Shown: piece after piece, positions 33,158 to 42,413 of the stretch
Layout: each line of letters opens with the position of its first letter
How positions within the stretch are numbered: position 1 is the stretch's first letter
Assembly (NCBI RefSeq): GCF_900128475.1
Contig: NZ_LT635833.1
Coordinates: 51,436 to 103,747, forward strand
DNA: 52,312 bases
Source of the DNA: Mediterranea massiliensis
GTDB lineage: Bacteria; Bacteroidota; Bacteroidia; Bacteroidales; Bacteroidaceae
Reading direction: 5' to 3'
Made by a program: the position numbers and the translations under genes
Notes under the pieces: model-generated
The model's input: only the letters and a program-made list of their open reading frames with translations
Database searches by the model: none
Told to the model about the DNA's origin: nothing

Positions 33158-33185
33158 CAAAAGTAATAAAAACGAGCTATCTTTG
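33158..33185. promoter_or_regulatory. Divergent -7 boxes between M23 and alaS
   Basis: TACTTTTG (33165-33158, minus) faces the M23 gene and TATCTTTG (33178-33185, plus) faces alaS. Both lack a well-spaced TTTG. The alaS leader would be about 120 nt. Confidence 0.5.
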
Positions 33186-33312
33186 CACAGTTTTTTGAGT
33201 TTTTAAGTTATTGAGTTTTCGAAGGTTCCGCTGCCGGACCCATCCGGACGACCCAGACTTTCCCGCTCAGAAAAAGACTTACTATGCTGAAATCTAAAAA
33301 CTTACATAGAAT

Positions 33313-35931
33313 ATGTTGACTGCAAACGAAATCAGAGACTCGTTCAAGAGTTTCTTCGAGAGCAAGGGTCACCACATCGTGCCCTCCGCTCCCATGGTAA
33401 TCAAGGACGACCCCACATTGATGTTTACCAATGCGGGAATGAACCAGTTCAAGGACATCATTCTGGGCAACCACCCGGCGAAATACAAACGGGTGGCCGA
33501 CTCGCAGAAGTGCCTGCGCGTCAGCGGCAAGCACAACGACCTGGAGGAGGTAGGACACGACACCTACCACCACACCATGTTCGAGATGCTGGGCAACTGG
33601 TCGTTCGGCGACTACTTCAAGAAGGAAGCCATTTCCTGGGCCTGGGAATACCTGGTGGACGTGCTGAAAATCAATCCGGAGAACCTGTATGCCACCGTCT
33701 TCGAAGGAAGTCCCGAAGAAGGCCTCGAACGCGACAACGAAGCCGCCTCCTACTGGGAACAGTTCCTGCCGAAAGACCACATCCTGAACGGCAACAAGCA
33801 TGACAATTTCTGGGAAATGGGCGATACGGGTCCCTGCGGTCCCTGCTCGGAGATCCACATCGACTCGCGCTCGGAAGAAGAGAAAGCCCAGGTGCCCGGA
33901 CGCGAACTGGTGAACAAGGACCACCCGCAAGTCATCGAAATCTGGAACCTCGTGTTCATGCAATACAACCGCAAGGCCGACGGCAGCCTCGAACCGCTTC
34001 CGGCCAGAGTCATCGACACCGGCATGGGCTTCGAACGACTGGTGCGTACCCTGCAGGGGAAAACGTCCAACTATGACACCGACATCTTCCAGCCCATCCT
34101 GAAGGTGATAGGCGACATGTCCGGAAAGACTTACGGAACCGATGAGAAAGCGGACGTTGCCATGCGTGTCGTGGCCGACCACATCCGCACCATCGCCTTC
34201 TCCATCACCGACGGACAGCTGCCCAGCAACGCCAAGGCCGGCTACGTCATCCGCCGCATCCTGCGCCGCGCCGTCCGCTACGGCTATACGTTCCTCGGAC
34301 AGAAGCAGGCCTTCATGTACAAGCTCATCCCCGTGCTGATAGAGAACATGGGAGAAGCCTATCCCGAACTGAAGGCCCAGAAGGAACTGATTGTCAAAGT
34401 CATCAAGGAGGAAGAAGAAGCCTTCCTGCGCACGCTCGAAACGGGTATCCGTCTGCTGGAGAAGACCATGGCCGACACCAAGGCTGCCGGCAAGACCGAA
34501 ATCAGCGGAAAGGATGCCTTCACGCTGTACGACACTTTCGGCTTCCCGCTCGACCTGACCGAACTGATCCTGCGCGAGAACGGCATGACGGCTGATCTCA
34601 AGGAGTTCGACGCCGAGATGCAGCAGCAGAAGCAGCGCGCCCGCAACGCCGCTTCCGTAGAAACAGGCGACTGGATTACACTGAAGGAAGGTACCACCGA
34701 ATTTGTAGGTTACGACTATACGGAATACGAAACCAGTATCCTGCGCTACCGCCAGATAAAGCAGAAAAGCCAGACGCTCTACCAGATTGTGCTGGACAAG
34801 ACGCCGTTCTACGCCGAAAGCGGCGGTCAGGTAGGCGACACGGGCGTCCTGGTCAGTGAGTTCGAGACCATCGACATCATCGACACCAAGAAGGAGAACA
34901 ACCTGCCCATCCATATCGCCAAGAAGCTGCCCGAACACCTCGACGCACCGATGATGGCCTGCGTAGACACCGACAAGCGCGCCGCCTGCGCCGCCAACCA
35001 CTCGTGTACGCACCTGCTGGACGAGGCCCTGCGCACCGTGCTGGGCGACCACGTGGAGCAGAAGGGTTCGCTGGTTACGCCGGACTCGCTGCGCTTCGAC
35101 TTCTCGCACTTCCAGAAGGTGACCGACGAACAGCTGCGCCAGGTAGAACGCCTGGTCAACGCCAAGATCCGTGCCAACATACCTCTGAAGGAATACCGTA
35201 ACATCCCCATCGAGAAAGCCAAGGAACTGGGTGCCATCGCCCTCTTCGGCGAAAAGTACGGCGACCACGTCCGCGTCATCCAGTTCGGCTCGTCCATCGA
35301 GTTCTGCGGCGGTACGCACGTAGCCGCTACCGGCAACATCGGCATGGTGAAGATTCTGTCTGAAAGCTCCGTGGCAGCCGGCGTACGCCGTATCGAGGCC
35401 GTGACCGGTGCCAAGGTGGAAGAGATGCTGGACAGCCTGCAGGACTCCATCCGCGACCTGAAAGCGCTCTTCAACAACGCCCCCGACCTGGCCGGAACCA
35501 TCCGCAAGTACATCGAGGAGAATGCCGGACTGAAGAAGCAGGTAGAAGAGTTCATGAAGGAAAAGGAAGCCCAGCTGAAAGAGAAACTGCTGAAGAGCGT
35601 CAAGGAGGTGAACGGCGTGAAACTCATCAAGTTCTGCGCTCCCCTGCCCGCCGACACGGTGAAGAACATCGCCTTCCAGCTGCGCGGCCAGATTACGGAG
35701 AACCTGTTCTTCGTGGCCGGCACCGAGTTCGAAGGCAAGCCGATGCTCACCGTCATGCTGAGCGACAACCTGGTGGCCGGCGGCCTGAAGGCCGGTGCGC
35801 TGGTGAAGGAAGCTGCCAAGCTGATCCAAGGCGGTGGCGGCGGCCAGCCCCACTTCGCTACGGCCGGCGGCAAGAACCCCGACGGACTGACGGCAGCTGT
35901 CGACAAGATTGTCGAACTGGCCGGACTCTGA
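33313..35931 (+). CDS. alaS: Alanine--tRNA ligase
   Basis: An 872-residue class II synthetase. The N-terminus [25 protein letters not shown] and motif [15 protein letters not shown] are typical. The editing domain has its zinc ligands in [12 protein letters not shown] and CGGTHV. The C-terminal domain has the Gly-rich [15 protein letters not shown] segment. Length and domain order are as expected and no break is seen. A strong terminator follows. Confidence 0.97.
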   Translation: MLTANEIRDSFKSFFESKGHHIVPSAPMVIKDDPTLMFTNAGMNQFKDIILGNHPAKYKRVADSQKCLRVSGKHNDLEEVGHDTYHHTMFEMLGNWSFGDYFKKEAISWAWEYLVDVLKINPENLYATVFEGSPEEGLERDNEAASYWEQFLPKDHILNGNKHDNFWEMGDTGPCGPCSEIHIDSRSEEEKAQVPGRELVNKDHPQVIEIWNLVFMQYNRKADGSLEPLPARVIDTGMGFERLVRTLQGKTSNYDTDIFQPILKVIGDMSGKTYGTDEKADVAMRVVADHIRTIAFSITDGQLPSNAKAGYVIRRILRRAVRYGYTFLGQKQAFMYKLIPVLIENMGEAYPELKAQKELIVKVIKEEEEAFLRTLETGIRLLEKTMADTKAAGKTEISGKDAFTLYDTFGFPLDLTELILRENGMTADLKEFDAEMQQQKQRARNAASVETGDWITLKEGTTEFVGYDYTEYETSILRYRQIKQKSQTLYQIVLDKTPFYAESGGQVGDTGVLVSEFETIDIIDTKKENNLPIHIAKKLPEHLDAPMMACVDTDKRAACAANHSCTHLLDEALRTVLGDHVEQKGSLVTPDSLRFDFSHFQKVTDEQLRQVERLVNAKIRANIPLKEYRNIPIEKAKELGAIALFGEKYGDHVRVIQFGSSIEFCGGTHVAATGNIGMVKILSESSVAAGVRRIEAVTGAKVEEMLDSLQDSIRDLKALFNNAPDLAGTIRKYIEENAGLKKQVEEFMKEKEAQLKEKLLKSVKEVNGVKLIKFCAPLPADTVKNIAFQLRGQITENLFFVAGTEFEGKPMLTVMLSDNLVAGGLKAGALVKEAAKLIQGGGGGQPHFATAGGKNPDGLTAAVDKIVELAGL

Positions 35932-35961
35932 TCCGCGACATAGCAACCCAGCCATAAAAAA

Positions 35962-36007
35962 GGGGCTGTTCCGACACAGAAGTATCTTCAACGGAACAGC
36001 CCCTTTT
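35962..36007 (+). terminator. Terminator of alaS
   Basis: GGGGCTGTTCCG (35962-35973) pairs perfectly with CGGAACAGCCCC (35992-36003), followed by TTTTCTTTTT; an A-run on the other side makes it potentially bidirectional. Confidence 0.92.
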
Positions 36008-36074
36008 CTTTTTCCCCACGCGGTGCGACATCGATTTCCGCCCGTCTCCCCATCCGCTTTTGAAAATAAATAGG

Positions 36075-36082
36075 TATCTTTG
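36075..36082 (+). promoter_or_regulatory. -7 box of the DUF2027-Smr gene
   Basis: TATCTTTG, 30 nt upstream of the ATG; no TTTG at the best distance. Confidence 0.5.
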
Positions 36083-36111
36083 TCTCACCAACGAAATAAA
36101 ACAGAAAAGTT

Positions 36112-37227
36112 ATGATAAAGATAGGAGACAAAGTTCGCTTTCTGAACGAAGTGGGTGGCGGAAAGGTCACCGGATTCCAGGGAAAAGACATCGTGCTGGT
36201 GGAAGATGCCGACGGGTTCGACATCCCGATGCACATCAGTGAAGTGGTGGTGATAGAGACGGACGACTACAACGTACCGACTCCCGCCTCGAAGGCCGCC
36301 AAGGCCGAACAGAAGAAGGCGGAAGAACAACCCGCCCGCCCGGCCGCACCGCAACCGGCCGAACAGCCGCTGCACCGCGTGGAGAAGCCGCAGGTATCGG
36401 TCTACCGCCAGCCGGAGATAAAGGGCGGCGACGTGCTCAACGTCCACCTGGCCTTCGTGCCCACCGACATCAAGGCAGTGAGCACCACGTCCTTCGAAAG
36501 CTACCTGGTGAACGACAGCAACTATTACCTCTACTACACCTACCTGGGAGCCGAGGGCAAGGCATGGACGGTGCGTTCGCACGGCCTGATAGAGCCCAAC
36601 ACGAAGCTGCTGCTCGAAGAGTTCGAGAAGGCTTCGCTCAACGACCTGGAGCGCGTGGCCGTGCAGCTGGTGGCCTTCAAGGACCGCCGTTCCTTCCAGC
36701 TGAAGCCGGCCGTCAGCGTGGAGCTGCGCATCGACGTGGTGAAGTTCTACAAGCTGCACACCTTCCAGCCGACCGACTTCTTCGAGACGCCGGCCCTGCT
36801 CTACGACGTGGTCAAGAACGACCAGCCAGCCAAGCAGGTATATGTGTCGGCCGAAGAGCTCCAGGAGGCCCTGATGCAGAAGCGCAAGGCCGACGACGCG
36901 CCCCGCAAGCCGCAGACCATCGCCAAGCGCGGCGGCAAGAACGACATCATCGAGGTAGACCTGCACATCGGCGAACTGCTGGACGACACCCGCGGCATGA
37001 GCAACGGTGAGATGCTGAACTACCAGCTGGACAAGTTCCGCGAGGTGATGGAGCAGTACAAGAACAAGCGTGAGCAGCGCATCGTCTTCATCCACGGCAA
37101 AGGCGACGGCGTGCTGCGCCGCGCGCTGCTGGACGAGCTGAAGCGCAAGTACCCGGCCTGCAAGGCGCAGGACGCTTCCTTCCAGGAATACGGGTTCGGC
37201 GCCACGATGGTCACCATCAGGCAGTAA
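36112..37227 (+). CDS. DUF2027 and Smr domain protein (MutS2-like C-terminus)
   Basis: A 371-residue protein. The N-terminal KOW/SH3-like stretch ([36 protein letters not shown]) is followed by a Lys/Pro/Ala-rich linker (about 60-105), a beta-rich DUF2027 domain (about 105-255) and a C-terminal Smr domain. The Smr domain shows [20 protein letters not shown] and [20 protein letters not shown]. Smr domains can nick DNA or RNA; with no MutS part it is not a mismatch-repair protein. It is widely conserved in Bacteroidales, role unknown. Its 3' end overlaps the convergent yaaA by 11 bp. Confidence 0.87.
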   Translation: MIKIGDKVRFLNEVGGGKVTGFQGKDIVLVEDADGFDIPMHISEVVVIETDDYNVPTPASKAAKAEQKKAEEQPARPAAPQPAEQPLHRVEKPQVSVYRQPEIKGGDVLNVHLAFVPTDIKAVSTTSFESYLVNDSNYYLYYTYLGAEGKAWTVRSHGLIEPNTKLLLEEFEKASLNDLERVAVQLVAFKDRRSFQLKPAVSVELRIDVVKFYKLHTFQPTDFFETPALLYDVVKNDQPAKQVYVSAEELQEALMQKRKADDAPRKPQTIAKRGGKNDIIEVDLHIGELLDDTRGMSNGEMLNYQLDKFREVMEQYKNKREQRIVFIHGKGDGVLRRALLDELKRKYPACKAQDASFQEYGFGATMVTIRQ

Positions 37228-37978
37228 ACAGCAGGTGGGTGTCCGTGCTCCGACTTTCGTCGAGCGCGAAGCCCTCCCATTGGAAACCACGCAACTCTTC
37301 GGGGCGGGTGAGGCGGTTCTTCAGGAAGAAGCGCGTCATCTCGCCCCGACACATTTTGGCATAGACGACCACCGTCGCCAGCCGGTCGCCCTTCCACACC
37401 TGGAACTCGGGCGTCACGACCTGCACCTCGCGCTCCACGCGCCGCCAGTCGAAGAGGTTCTTCATCTCGCCGCTGGCCAGGTTGAGCAGCACGCCACCCT
37501 GCTGCCTGACGGCTTCGATGAACACGTCCGTCAGCAGCGGTTTCCAGTAGTCAAACATCGACAGCCCGCCCCGTTCGGGCAGGCAGACGTCGCCCTCCAG
37601 CCGGTAGGGCCGGATGCCGTCCAGCGGGCGCAGCAGGCCGTAGAGGAAGGAGGTGATGAGCAGGTGGTCCTGCGCGAAGGCAAAGTCGTCGGCCGTGAAG
37701 TCACGCGGCGCGATGCGTTTGAACACCGCCCCCGTATAGGCTCCGATGGCGGGCATCGGGCGATTCTCTTCCGAGCAGAAGTCGTGGTAGCGGAGGCGGT
37801 TTTCGGCGGCTATCTTCGCGTTGACCCGCAGCAGGGTCTCCAGCTCGGCGGCGGAGTATTGCGACAGGCTGAGGACGTTCTGCAACGCCTCGGCTTCAAA
37901 GCGGGGTGTAGTCAGCTGCGGCACGCGCAGGGTGCAGCGGGCAGCCATGGTCTTGGCACAGGAGATGAAGGCAAGCAT
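37217..37978 (-). CDS. yaaA: Peroxide stress protein YaaA (DUF328/UPF0246)
   Basis: A 253-residue protein with the family features FISCAKTM at the start, [38 protein letters not shown], and the late [21 protein letters not shown]. In E. coli YaaA limits free iron and oxidative damage during peroxide stress and binds DNA. Length is typical. It is convergent with the DUF2027 gene and has its upstream side in a repeat-rich gap. Confidence 0.92.
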   Translation of the reverse strand: MLAFISCAKTMAARCTLRVPQLTTPRFEAEALQNVLSLSQYSAAELETLLRVNAKIAAENRLRYHDFCSEENRPMPAIGAYTGAVFKRIAPRDFTADDFAFAQDHLLITSFLYGLLRPLDGIRPYRLEGDVCLPERGGLSMFDYWKPLLTDVFIEAVRQQGGVLLNLASGEMKNLFDWRRVEREVQVVTPEFQVWKGDRLATVVVYAKMCRGEMTRFFLKNRLTRPEELRGFQWEGFALDESRSTDTHLLFTA

Positions 37979-38008
37979 AAGTCAATATAAAAAATCCTCA
38001 ATTGAGGA

Positions 38009-38196
38009 TGTGTCAAAATGAAGTGAGGCAATTTTAACTCCCCTCCTTCTGGAAGGAGGGGTGCCCAAAGGGCGGGGTGGTAGGTTTTCGCGAAGGGTTA
38101 TCAATCAACGCGTTATGTATTCACCTACCACCTCCCCCTATCGGGTACTCCTCCTTCCAGAAGGAGGAGAGTCTCAGATACCTCTATTTTGACACA
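38009..38196. repeat. MITE-like palindromic element with TGTGTCAAAAT ends
   Basis: Terminal inverted repeats TGTGTCAAAAT (38009-38019) and ATTTTGACACA (38186-38196) enclose a long imperfect palindrome. Its arms read CTCCCCTCCTTCTGGAAGG and GGGCGGGGTGGTAGG on the left (38038-38095) and their near complement on the right (to 38172). A 16-bp palindrome (ATCCTCAATTGAGGAT, 37994-38009) abuts the left end. No transposase is encoded, so it would need one in trans. Similar CCCTCCTTC... palindromes are, to my knowledge, dispersed in Bacteroidota genomes. Confidence 0.72.
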
Positions 38197-38345
38197 CCCT
38201 CATTCAATAACATTGTAACCTTGCAAATTTGCGAACAGAACAATAAGACTGAGGTTGATTCAGCATTTTCATATTCTTTCTCTAAAACATTATTTTGAAT
38301 ACAAGCTTTTAACTCAAAACATATTTCATTCCAAATTTCATTCAT
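38184..38345 (-). pseudogene. Truncated N-terminus of an MNEIWNEICFELK-type protein (HsdR-N/nuclease-like family suspected)
   Basis: Fifty-three codons from ATG 38345. The first 30 or so residues (MNEIWNEICFELKACIQNN, then VLEKEYENA) resemble the start of a family of small restriction-enzyme-like proteins in Bacteroidota, as I recall it; after that similarity is lost and the frame runs into the end of the MITE-like element. A -7 box (TACCTTTG, 38371-38364) remains upstream. The stretch is AT-rich relative to its surroundings. It is probably the remnant of a gene removed by deletion. Confidence 0.4.
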
Positions 38346-38468
38346 TTTGCCTCTTTTTAAAAACAAAGGTAATAAAAATCAAGTACTCCCGCTTCATTTT
38401 GCGAAAGTAAATTATCGCACCAACCAATTTTCTGCTAAAATACAGGTATTTAATAAAATAGCCAAAAG

Positions 38469-38509
38469 CACTTCGTGTTTTTGTGGCATTTCACTTCGCG
38501 TTTTTGCGG
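38469..38509. repeat. Direct repeat CACTTCG(T/C)GTTTTTG(T/C)GG
   Basis: Two 18-bp copies, 38469-38486 and 38492-38509, differ at two positions and are 23 bp apart, the same period as the array at 38559. Confidence 0.65.
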
Positions 38510-38558
38510 TAATCTGTCTCAAAGTGTGTTCACCCTGTTTCCTTACCCCGTCTGACGA

Positions 38559-38673
38559 AGTGCTGCGTGAGGACCTGACGCAGTGCTTCATGAGGGTGTC
38601 ACACAGTGCTTCCTGAGGGGCTGACAAAGCACGGCGTCAGAGAGTGAGGAAGCACGGTGTCAAGGAACGAAAA
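38559..38673. repeat. 23-bp-period array that inverts midway
   Basis: Units start at 38559, 38582 and 38605 (AGTGCTNCNTGAGG...TGAC...), then at 38628 and 38651 as the opposite-strand form (AGCACGG.GTCA...). The whole is thus three direct units facing two inverted ones. No coding function is seen. Confidence 0.65.
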
Positions 38674-38690
38674 GACCCTTTTTTAAATAC

Positions 38691-38820
38691 CGCCACAGAT
38701 GCCACAGAGGATTACATTAAAATTATTGAACCCATTAAATAAATAGGCTGCCTTTAAAGGCAGACCATTTATTTAATTTCACGCGTAATGTTTACACAAG
38801 TATCTGTGGCATCTGTGGCG
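38691..38820. repeat. Tandem-armed palindrome (GCCACAGAT arms) with CTGCCTTTAAAGGCAG core
   Basis: Perfect 18-bp outer arms (38691-38708 and 38803-38820) are made of 9-bp tandem units GCCACAGA(T/G). Inside, ATTAAATAAAT/ATTTATTTAAT (38734-38744, 38767-38777) and CTGCCTTT/AAAGGCAG (38748-38755, 38756-38763) form nested palindromes. The core matches, in opposite orientation, that of 40198-40343. Confidence 0.88.
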
Positions 38821-39012
38821 ACATTGAAAATCAAGCACTTGTGCAGCAAGATAAAAAAGCATGACCGCTCGCCAACTCCCGGCACACGGTTCATAATATC
38901 ATCAAGCATACGGAAAACCGCATTTTTCTCCTCTATAATTTTGTTTATAAAGCGGCAATATGTATTTTTGTTACGAACCTTTTCAGAGGCTGAATTCTAA
39001 AATTTATCTGCC

Positions 39013-40142
39013 ATGAAAACAATCCATACCACTTCCATTGCCCTGTTCATAAGTCTGCTGTTCAGCTGCGGCCATTCCCCTCAAGAACCGGCTTCACCAC
39101 TGACCTGCGACATCGACAGCATCTCCCGTGCGGCAGAAGCACCTGTCGACTCCATCCGCTATCTACCGTTAGAGCTGACGGACAGTTCACTGATAGGAAG
39201 CATTGACAAAATCATCTGCTTGAATGACAAATTCTATATCTATGACCAGTCCTTCCACACAAAGGCGTCCTGACATTCGACAAAAACGGTCGTTTTCTCC
39301 AAGTCCTGCATCCACTGGGACAAGGGCCGGGGGAATATCTCTATCCCGTGGATTTCGATGTAGACAGCGAGGGAAACATCTACATAGCCGACAACGAACG
39401 GCAACGTATCCTGAAATATGAAAAAGGGAATCCCAAGGCATACGAAGAAATTGCAACCGGACGATATTTCCTGGATTTCGCTCTGACGGAAGAGGGGAAC
39501 TTCGTCCTGGGAGACGTCTACGAACAGGGGCGGCTTGCAGACAAACTGGCCGTCTACAACCCGCGTACCCAGACGTACGAAACGCTACTCCAGCCCGCCC
39601 TGCCCGAAGTGAACGAGATGAAGATACTGAAAACGGTTTCGCACTACCTGTTCAAATCCGGCAGAAAGACATACTATTACCACCGGTTCACCCCGCACGT
39701 CTATCAGCCTGAGCGGAAAGAACCGTTCGCCACGTTCCTGTCTTCCAGATATTATACAGCCGAAAGCCTGAAAGAGCTGGAAAGCAAGTCCGCAGCCTTC
39801 CTTACGGACACCAAGCACATCAAGGACATCAACGGCTTCTACGAAATCAGTCAGGGCTATGTATGCTCCATCCTTTCCTCCTACCTGCCGGACTTCTACT
39901 ACATCCCCCGAAAGGGTAACGGCATCCAGCGCTTCGGATTAGAAAGGGAAAAACGCCTGCTTGGAAACGTCATGCTCAAGGGGGTTACTGACCGCGCGCT
40001 CATCTTTACGGCCAGCTATACGGATGCCAACGCACAAAAAGCAGCCGGACTGACCGGACTATCCGCCGACGAACGGAAAATCTTCAGCCAATGGAACGCA
40101 GACAGCAACCCTATACTTATCCTGGTCTATCTAAAACCATAA
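39013..40142 (+). pseudogene. Six-bladed beta-propeller lipoprotein, frameshifted
   Basis: The 5' part (39013-39273) encodes a signal peptide with lipobox Cys19 (SLLFSC), then DSIRYLPLELTDSSLIGSIDKI and YIYDQSFHTK, typical of the DUF5128/six-bladed beta-propeller family of Bacteroidota. The frame is lost at 39264-39265: adding one G in the AAAGGCG stretch restores continuity into GVLTFDKNGRF, LGQGPGEY and DVDSEGNIYIADNERQRILKY, on to the stop at 40142. Restored length is about 376 residues. The gene sits between two inverted elements sharing one core. A 1-nt deletion, a sequencing error, or slippage at the short G run are the alternatives. Function of the family is unknown. Confidence 0.8.
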
Positions 40143-40197
40143 GGGAGTGAAAGGCACATTCATCTCCCCACGATACCCACCTGGTTTACAACCACCT

Positions 40198-40343
40198 ACA
40201 GCAAATGCGGAAGATGCGGAGGGTAATCTGCAAACATTACGCGCGAAAAATAATTAAATGAGCTGCCTTTAAAGGCAGCCTATTTATTTATCATTTCCTG
40301 AAAAAGTTGTCAAACCATCCTCCGCATCTTCCGCATTTGCTGT
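40198..40343. repeat. Tandem-armed palindrome (ATGCGGAAG arms) with shared core
   Basis: Perfect 25-bp arms at 40198-40222 and 40319-40343 contain 9-bp units ATGCGGAAG/ATGCGGAGG. Inside, GCTGCCTTT/AAAGGCAGC (40262-40279) forms an 18-bp palindrome. The flanks AAACATTACGCG and CCTATTTATTTA match the element at 38691-38820 read on the other strand, while the arms differ completely. Confidence 0.9.
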
Positions 40344-40575
40344 ATAGGACTGTAAATCAGCAGGCTATCGTGGGAACTTTTTACACAGCCCCCTCCGGTC
40401 TCCCCACAGGCCTTCCAACCGTTTCCGCCCTTCCATTTCCGTCCGTTAAGAAAGATTTCATGTACTTTTCGCCCTTCTTTCAAGACTTTTTGCTACCTTT
40501 ACGACTTGTTGGGGAAAAGGCACTCCGCGCCCGCCCCGACACCCGAGACTGGAAAAAGAAAAAACAATATATAAA
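40344..40575 (+). promoter_or_regulatory. Leader region of recJ
   Basis: C/T-rich and gene-free. A near-consensus -7 (TACCTTTA, 40494-40501) lies about 75 nt before recJ. No other structure is evident. Confidence 0.35.
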
Positions 40576-42291
40576 ATGACTCACAAATGGAATTATCAAC
40601 CCATAACACCCGAACAGGCAGAAGCAAGCCGGCAACTGGCCAAGGAGCTGGGCATTAGCCCCATACTGGGGCAACTGCTCATCGAACGCGGCATCAAGAC
40701 CGCTGCCGCCGCACGGAAATTCTTCCGCCCGCAACTGCCCGACCTGTACGACCCGTTCCTGATGAAGGATATGGACGTGGCCGTGGCACGCCTGAACCAG
40801 GCTATGGGAAAGAAAGAACGGATTCTGATTTACGGAGACTATGATGTGGACGGTACCACTGCCGTGGCACTGGTCTACAAGTTTATCCAACAGTTCTATT
40901 CGAACATCGACTATTACATCCCCGACCGCTACAACGAAGGCTACGGGGTGTCTTACAAAGGAGTGGACTACGCCGTGGAAACGGGCGTGAAGCTCATCAT
41001 CGTGCTGGACTGCGGCATCAAGGCCGTGGACGAGATTGCCTATGCCCGCGAGAAGGGCATCGACTTCATCATCTGCGACCACCACGTGCCCGACGAGGTG
41101 CTGCCACCCGCCGTGGCCATCCTGAACGCCAAGCGCGAGGACAACACGTACCCCTACGAGCATCTGTCGGGCTGCGGCGTGGGCTTCAAGTTCATGCAGG
41201 CCTTCACGCTGAGCAACGGCATCGAGTTCCACCACCTCATCCCCCTGCTCGACCTGGTGGCCGTGAGCATCGCCTCGGACATCGTGCCCATCATGGGCGA
41301 GAACCGCATCCTGGCCTACCACGGCCTGAAGCAGCTCAACAGCAACCCCAGTATCGGGCTGAAGGCCATCATCGACGTCTGCGGACTGTCGGACCGGGAA
41401 ATCAACATTAGCGACATCGTCTTCAAGATAGGGCCGCGCATCAACGCTTCGGGACGCATCCAGAACGGCAAGGAGGCCGTGGACCTGCTGACGGAGAAGG
41501 ACTTCTCCACCGCCCGGGCAAAGGCCTTCCAGATCAACCAGTACAACGAGACGCGCAAGGACCTGGACAAGAGCATGACCGAAGAGGCCAACCGCATTGT
41601 GGCAGGACTGGAGGGGCTGGCCGACCGCCGCTCCATCGTGCTCTACAACGAGGCCTGGCACAAGGGCGTCATCGGCATCGTGGCCTCGCGCCTGACGGAA
41701 ATCTACTACCGCCCCGCCGTGGTGCTGACCCGCACCAACGACATGGCCACCGGCTCGGCCCGCTCCGTGTCGGGCTTCGACGTGTACAAGGCCATCGAAT
41801 ACTGCCGCGATCTGCTCGAGAACTTCGGCGGGCACACCTATGCCGCCGGCCTGTCGATGAAGGTGGAGAACGTGCCCGCCTTTGCCGAACGGTTCGAGGA
41901 ATTCGTGTCGCAGCACATCCTGCCGGAACAGACCAGCGCCGTGATCGACATCGACGCCGAGATAGACTTCAAGGACATCACACCCAAGTTCTTCAGCGAC
42001 CTGAAGAAGTTCAACCCCTTCGGGCCGGAGAACACGAAGCCCGTGTTCTGCACCCACAACGTCTACGACTACGGCACGAGCAAGGTGGTGGGCCGCGACC
42101 AGGAACACATCAAGCTGGAGCTGGTGGACAACAAGTCGAACAACGTGATGAACGGCATCGCCTTCGGACAAAGCTCGCACGTGCGCTACATCAAGACGAA
42201 ACGCTCGTTCGACATCTGCTACACCATCGAGGAGAACACCCACAAGCGGGGCGAGGTGCAGCTCCAGATAGAGGACATCAAGCCGAACTGA
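40576..42291 (+). CDS. recJ: Single-stranded-DNA-specific exonuclease RecJ
   Basis: A 571-residue 5'-3' exonuclease used in recombination and repair. DHH-family motifs are intact: YGDYDVDGTTAVAL (motif I), VLDCGIK, DHHVPDEVLPPAVAILNA (motif III) and SDIVPIMGENR. The DHHA1 domain has GHTYAAGLSM, and the C-terminal OB-like domain closes with HKRGEVQLQIEDIKPN. Length is typical. recQ follows at 122 bp, a functional pair: RecQ unwinds and RecJ degrades the 5' strand. Confidence 0.95.
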   Translation: MTHKWNYQPITPEQAEASRQLAKELGISPILGQLLIERGIKTAAAARKFFRPQLPDLYDPFLMKDMDVAVARLNQAMGKKERILIYGDYDVDGTTAVALVYKFIQQFYSNIDYYIPDRYNEGYGVSYKGVDYAVETGVKLIIVLDCGIKAVDEIAYAREKGIDFIICDHHVPDEVLPPAVAILNAKREDNTYPYEHLSGCGVGFKFMQAFTLSNGIEFHHLIPLLDLVAVSIASDIVPIMGENRILAYHGLKQLNSNPSIGLKAIIDVCGLSDREINISDIVFKIGPRINASGRIQNGKEAVDLLTEKDFSTARAKAFQINQYNETRKDLDKSMTEEANRIVAGLEGLADRRSIVLYNEAWHKGVIGIVASRLTEIYYRPAVVLTRTNDMATGSARSVSGFDVYKAIEYCRDLLENFGGHTYAAGLSMKVENVPAFAERFEEFVSQHILPEQTSAVIDIDAEIDFKDITPKFFSDLKKFNPFGPENTKPVFCTHNVYDYGTSKVVGRDQEHIKLELVDNKSNNVMNGIAFGQSSHVRYIKTKRSFDICYTIEENTHKRGEVQLQIEDIKPN

Positions 42292-42301
42292 GGCTTTTTT
42301 C

Positions 42302-42378
42302 GGACAGAAGAACAAAAGTACAAAGGGATATTGCCTTGCAGATTGTTTTGTCTTTTTGTTCTTCTGTTCTTTTGTCTT
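42302..42378. repeat. Inverted repeat with octamer arms (TTTTGTTC type)
   Basis: The left arm starts GGACAGAAGAACAAAA; the right arm (about 42346-42378) has units TTTTGTCT, TTTTGTTC, TTCTGTTC, TTTTGTCT. It shares the 15-mer GACAGAAGAACAAAA with the element at 10507-10556. It fills the recJ-recQ gap. Confidence 0.72.
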
Positions 42379-42413
42379 AAAAAAGCATGGGAAAATCAGG
42401 ACAAGGAGCAGTC

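Noticed and set aside
33186..33312. T-box or other riboswitch before alaS
   Set aside because: The leader has no T-box bulge sequence, specifier loop or terminator; it appears unstructured.
38009..38820. CRISPR array
   Set aside because: The repeats are short-period, mirrored and have no unique spacers of constant length; no cas genes are present.
38691..40343. Composite transposon carrying the beta-propeller gene
   Set aside because: The flanking elements are inverted and share a core, but encode no transposase, have different arms and show no target duplication; kept only as an observation.
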